Shown here one piece after another: positions 62,286 to 64,000 of a stretch of DNA of 64,000 nt. Made by a program: the position numbers and the translations under genes. This stretch comes from PRS1 sp965250265 (GTDB lineage: Bacteria > Bacteroidota > Bacteroidia > Flavobacteriales > Flavobacteriaceae). Below the pieces are notes generated by a model. The model worked only from the letters and a program-made list of their open reading frames with translations. It made no database searches and was not told the DNA's origin. The DNA lies in NCBI GenBank assembly GCA_965250265.1, contig CBDFNO010000012.1, forward strand, positions 186,001 through 250,000. The letters are read 5' to 3'. How positions within the stretch are numbered: the stretch's first letter is position 1; each line of letters opens with the position of its first letter.

Positions 62286-63773
62286 ATGAAATCTATATTT
62301 TCTTTAATTTTTTGTTTATCATTTATTACCTTTTTACCTGCTCAAGAAGGATTAGCACAAGATTATCTTTCCAAAGAATTCCATAAAAATAGGAGAGAAG
62401 CGTTGAGAGCTAAAATGGCTGAAAATACTGTTGCAGTATTTTTTGCAAATCCTGTTCGTAGTCGTGCTAACGATGTAGACTATGTGTACCATCAGGATCC
62501 AAATTTTTATTATTTAACAGGTTATAAAGAACCTCATGCTGTTTTGGTTGTTTTTTCTGATATGCAGACCAATACTGAAGGTAATACCTATAACGAAATA
62601 TTATATGTGCAAGAACGAAATGCACTTTGGGAAATGTGGACAGGACGTCGTCTCGGAGAAGAAGGTGCTAAGAAAGAATTAGGGTTTGAAACAGCTTTTA
62701 ATGGGAAAGAATTTTTAAAATCTGGAATAAATTTTGCTGAATTCGATGAAGTTTTATTCAATGATTTTAAAGACGATTACAGAGACAGCAAACGTAATGA
62801 AGCAGATATGTATGATCTTATAACATCTTTTAAAACTCAAATTGGTTATTTTCTAGATGAAGCAACCACTGAAGCTAACGATAAGCTGAGAATTGAAATG
62901 AATCAGGAAGGTAAAATTTCAACCCAAAAGGCCAATATGAATACAAAATCGTTAAGGACATTTATGGCTGGTTTACGTGAAACAAAAACTCCAGAAGAAA
63001 TGAAATTGTTAACTAAAGCTGTTCGTATTTCTGCTCAAGGACAACGAGAAATAATGAAAGCGATGCATAATAATATGTCTGAAACCGAGATACAAGGCAT
63101 CCATGAATTTGTTTATAAAAAGTATGGTAGCGAATACGAAGGATATCCATCAATAGTTGGTGCAGGAAATAATGGTTGTGTGTTGCACTACGTTGAAAAC
63201 AATAAGATGAAAATTGAAGGGGAATTAGTATTAATGGATTTAGGAGCAGAGTACCATGGTTATACAGCTGATGTTACCAGAACTATTCCAGCAAGTGGCA
63301 AATTCACTGCAGAGCAAAAGGCAATTTATGATATTGTTTATGAGGCACAGGAAGCAGGAATAGAGGCAGCTATTATTGGGAATAATGGAAGATCAACACA
63401 TAATGCTGCCAAAAAAGTGATCAATGAAGGATTATTAAAATTAGGGATTATAGATTCTATAAGCCAAAGACATACTTATTTCCCTCATGGTACATCTCAT
63501 CATATTGGTTTAGATGTACATGATGCAAATTTAAGAGGTGCTTATGGACCAAATATGGTTATAACTGTAGAACCAGGAATTTATATTCCTGATGACAGTC
63601 CTTGTGATAAAAAGTGGTGGGGAATCGCCGTACGTATTGAAGACGATATTTTAATTACCGAAAAAGGCCCGATAAATTTATCTGCTGAAGCACCACGACA
63701 GTCTGACGAGATTGAAGCCTTAATGAAACAGACAAGTATTTTTGGAGCTTATAAATTGCCTAAGTTGGATTAA
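62286..63773 (+). CDS. Secreted Xaa-Pro aminopeptidase (M24B)
   Basis: This 495-residue aminopeptidase P family enzyme removes N-terminal residues preceding proline. It has a signal peptide (cut near PAQ, residue 20), an N-terminal creatinase-like domain and the C-terminal pita-bread domain. The two-metal ligands appear as DLGAEYHGYTADVTR (two Asp), the HGTSHHIGLDVHD His, VEPGIYI and RIEDDILI Glu residues. Export to the periplasm or outside is inferred. It is probably monocistronic. Confidence 0.93.
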   Translation: MKSIFSLIFCLSFITFLPAQEGLAQDYLSKEFHKNRREALRAKMAENTVAVFFANPVRSRANDVDYVYHQDPNFYYLTGYKEPHAVLVVFSDMQTNTEGNTYNEILYVQERNALWEMWTGRRLGEEGAKKELGFETAFNGKEFLKSGINFAEFDEVLFNDFKDDYRDSKRNEADMYDLITSFKTQIGYFLDEATTEANDKLRIEMNQEGKISTQKANMNTKSLRTFMAGLRETKTPEEMKLLTKAVRISAQGQREIMKAMHNNMSETEIQGIHEFVYKKYGSEYEGYPSIVGAGNNGCVLHYVENNKMKIEGELVLMDLGAEYHGYTADVTRTIPASGKFTAEQKAIYDIVYEAQEAGIEAAIIGNNGRSTHNAAKKVINEGLLKLGIIDSISQRHTYFPHGTSHHIGLDVHDANLRGAYGPNMVITVEPGIYIPDDSPCDKKWWGIAVRIEDDILITEKGPINLSAEAPRQSDEIEALMKQTSIFGAYKLPKLD

Positions 63774-63863
63774 ATTTAGTTCAGGTATTATGGCTATCAC
63801 TTTGCTTTGAAATAAAATATTTCAGGCATTCTACTTGCCAAACCCCAAGTTTTATATCAAAAG

Positions 63864-64000
63864 TTAGTTTTCACAAATATTTACTAGAAGCCTTGCTTTT
63901 TTAAATTTTTGCCAAATATCACTATCAAACCCTTTAGGAGAAAGCCTAAATACGATTGTAGATGTCTCTTTCTTTTCACAATAATAGTATTTAACACGAA
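63864..64000 (-). CDS. C-terminal end of an unidentified gene (partial)
   Basis: Read on the minus strand, a frame is open from the window edge to a stop at 63864 and gives about 45 residues with plausible composition (KKETSTIVFRLSPKGF, then WQKFKKARLL). It cannot be assigned. The other frames in this stretch are broken or less coding-like. Confidence 0.4.
   Translation of the reverse strand, partial: RVKYYYCEKKETSTIVFRLSPKGFDSDIWQKFKKARLLVNICEN

Overview
The window is chromosomal DNA from an AT-rich member of the Bacteroidetes, most probably a marine Flavobacteriaceae. The evidence is type IX secretion (PorQ, PorP/SprF proteins, SprB-like giant adhesins with gliding-type C-terminal domains), promoters with TAnnTTTG -7 boxes, many lipoproteins with a short lipobox, a pyrR-pyrB operon, and family pairs typical of flavobacteria (DUF3822-rsmD, sixA/ppk1/ppx). 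The genus cannot be fixed from what I can see. I saw no tRNA, rRNA, insertion sequence, prophage or CRISPR array.

Layout. 1-5.1 kb: end of a GH31 glucosidase, an M48 lipoprotein protease and two tandem UMF1/Atg22-like MFS transporters. 5.2-8.1 kb (minus): an ECF sigma factor, a membrane-anchored putative anti-sigma partner, and DUF4097 and DUF2807 envelope proteins; the last two carry a dense run of single-base frameshifts. 8.4-14.7 kb: lon, porQ, cmk, rpsA. 14.8-18 kb: pyrR-pyrB-STAS-like-DUF3291-rnz. 18-20.5 kb: SRPBCC protein, pdxH, a CAP-domain lipoprotein and an unknown lipoprotein.

20.6-38.4 kb is the accessory heart of the window. It holds two minus-strand surface-adhesin loci, each a giant HYR-like repeat protein followed by its own PorP/SprF partner; the first also has an OmpA/TPR/PD40 protein. 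The first adhesin contains two separate arrays of near-identical DNA repeats (264 bp and 243 bp periods) and a proprotein-convertase P-domain-like module nested inside one repeat. A frameshifted sixA lies between the two loci, and ppk1-ppx follow the second.

38.6-64 kb is mostly housekeeping: ppk1-ppx, an ABC-2 exporter behind a palindromic operator-like site, miaE, dnaX, RNase P RNA, two NTF2-like lipoproteins, rsmD/DUF3822, a RecD-like helicase, a kdsB-HAD-kdnB-like-acyltransferase operon that points to modified Kdo in the LPS, AhpD-like/DUF3052, a gene split by an in-frame TAG, yebC, phhB, an epimerase-like SDR, gcvT and a secreted M24 peptidase.

I found no clear undescribed multi-gene system. 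The best leads are the paired adhesin loci with their recombining repeat arrays, the Kdo-modification operon without a visible kdnA, the sigma/anti-sigma/DUF4097/DUF2807 module, a candidate structured RNA near 57.4 kb, and phased direct repeats upstream of the CAP lipoprotein.
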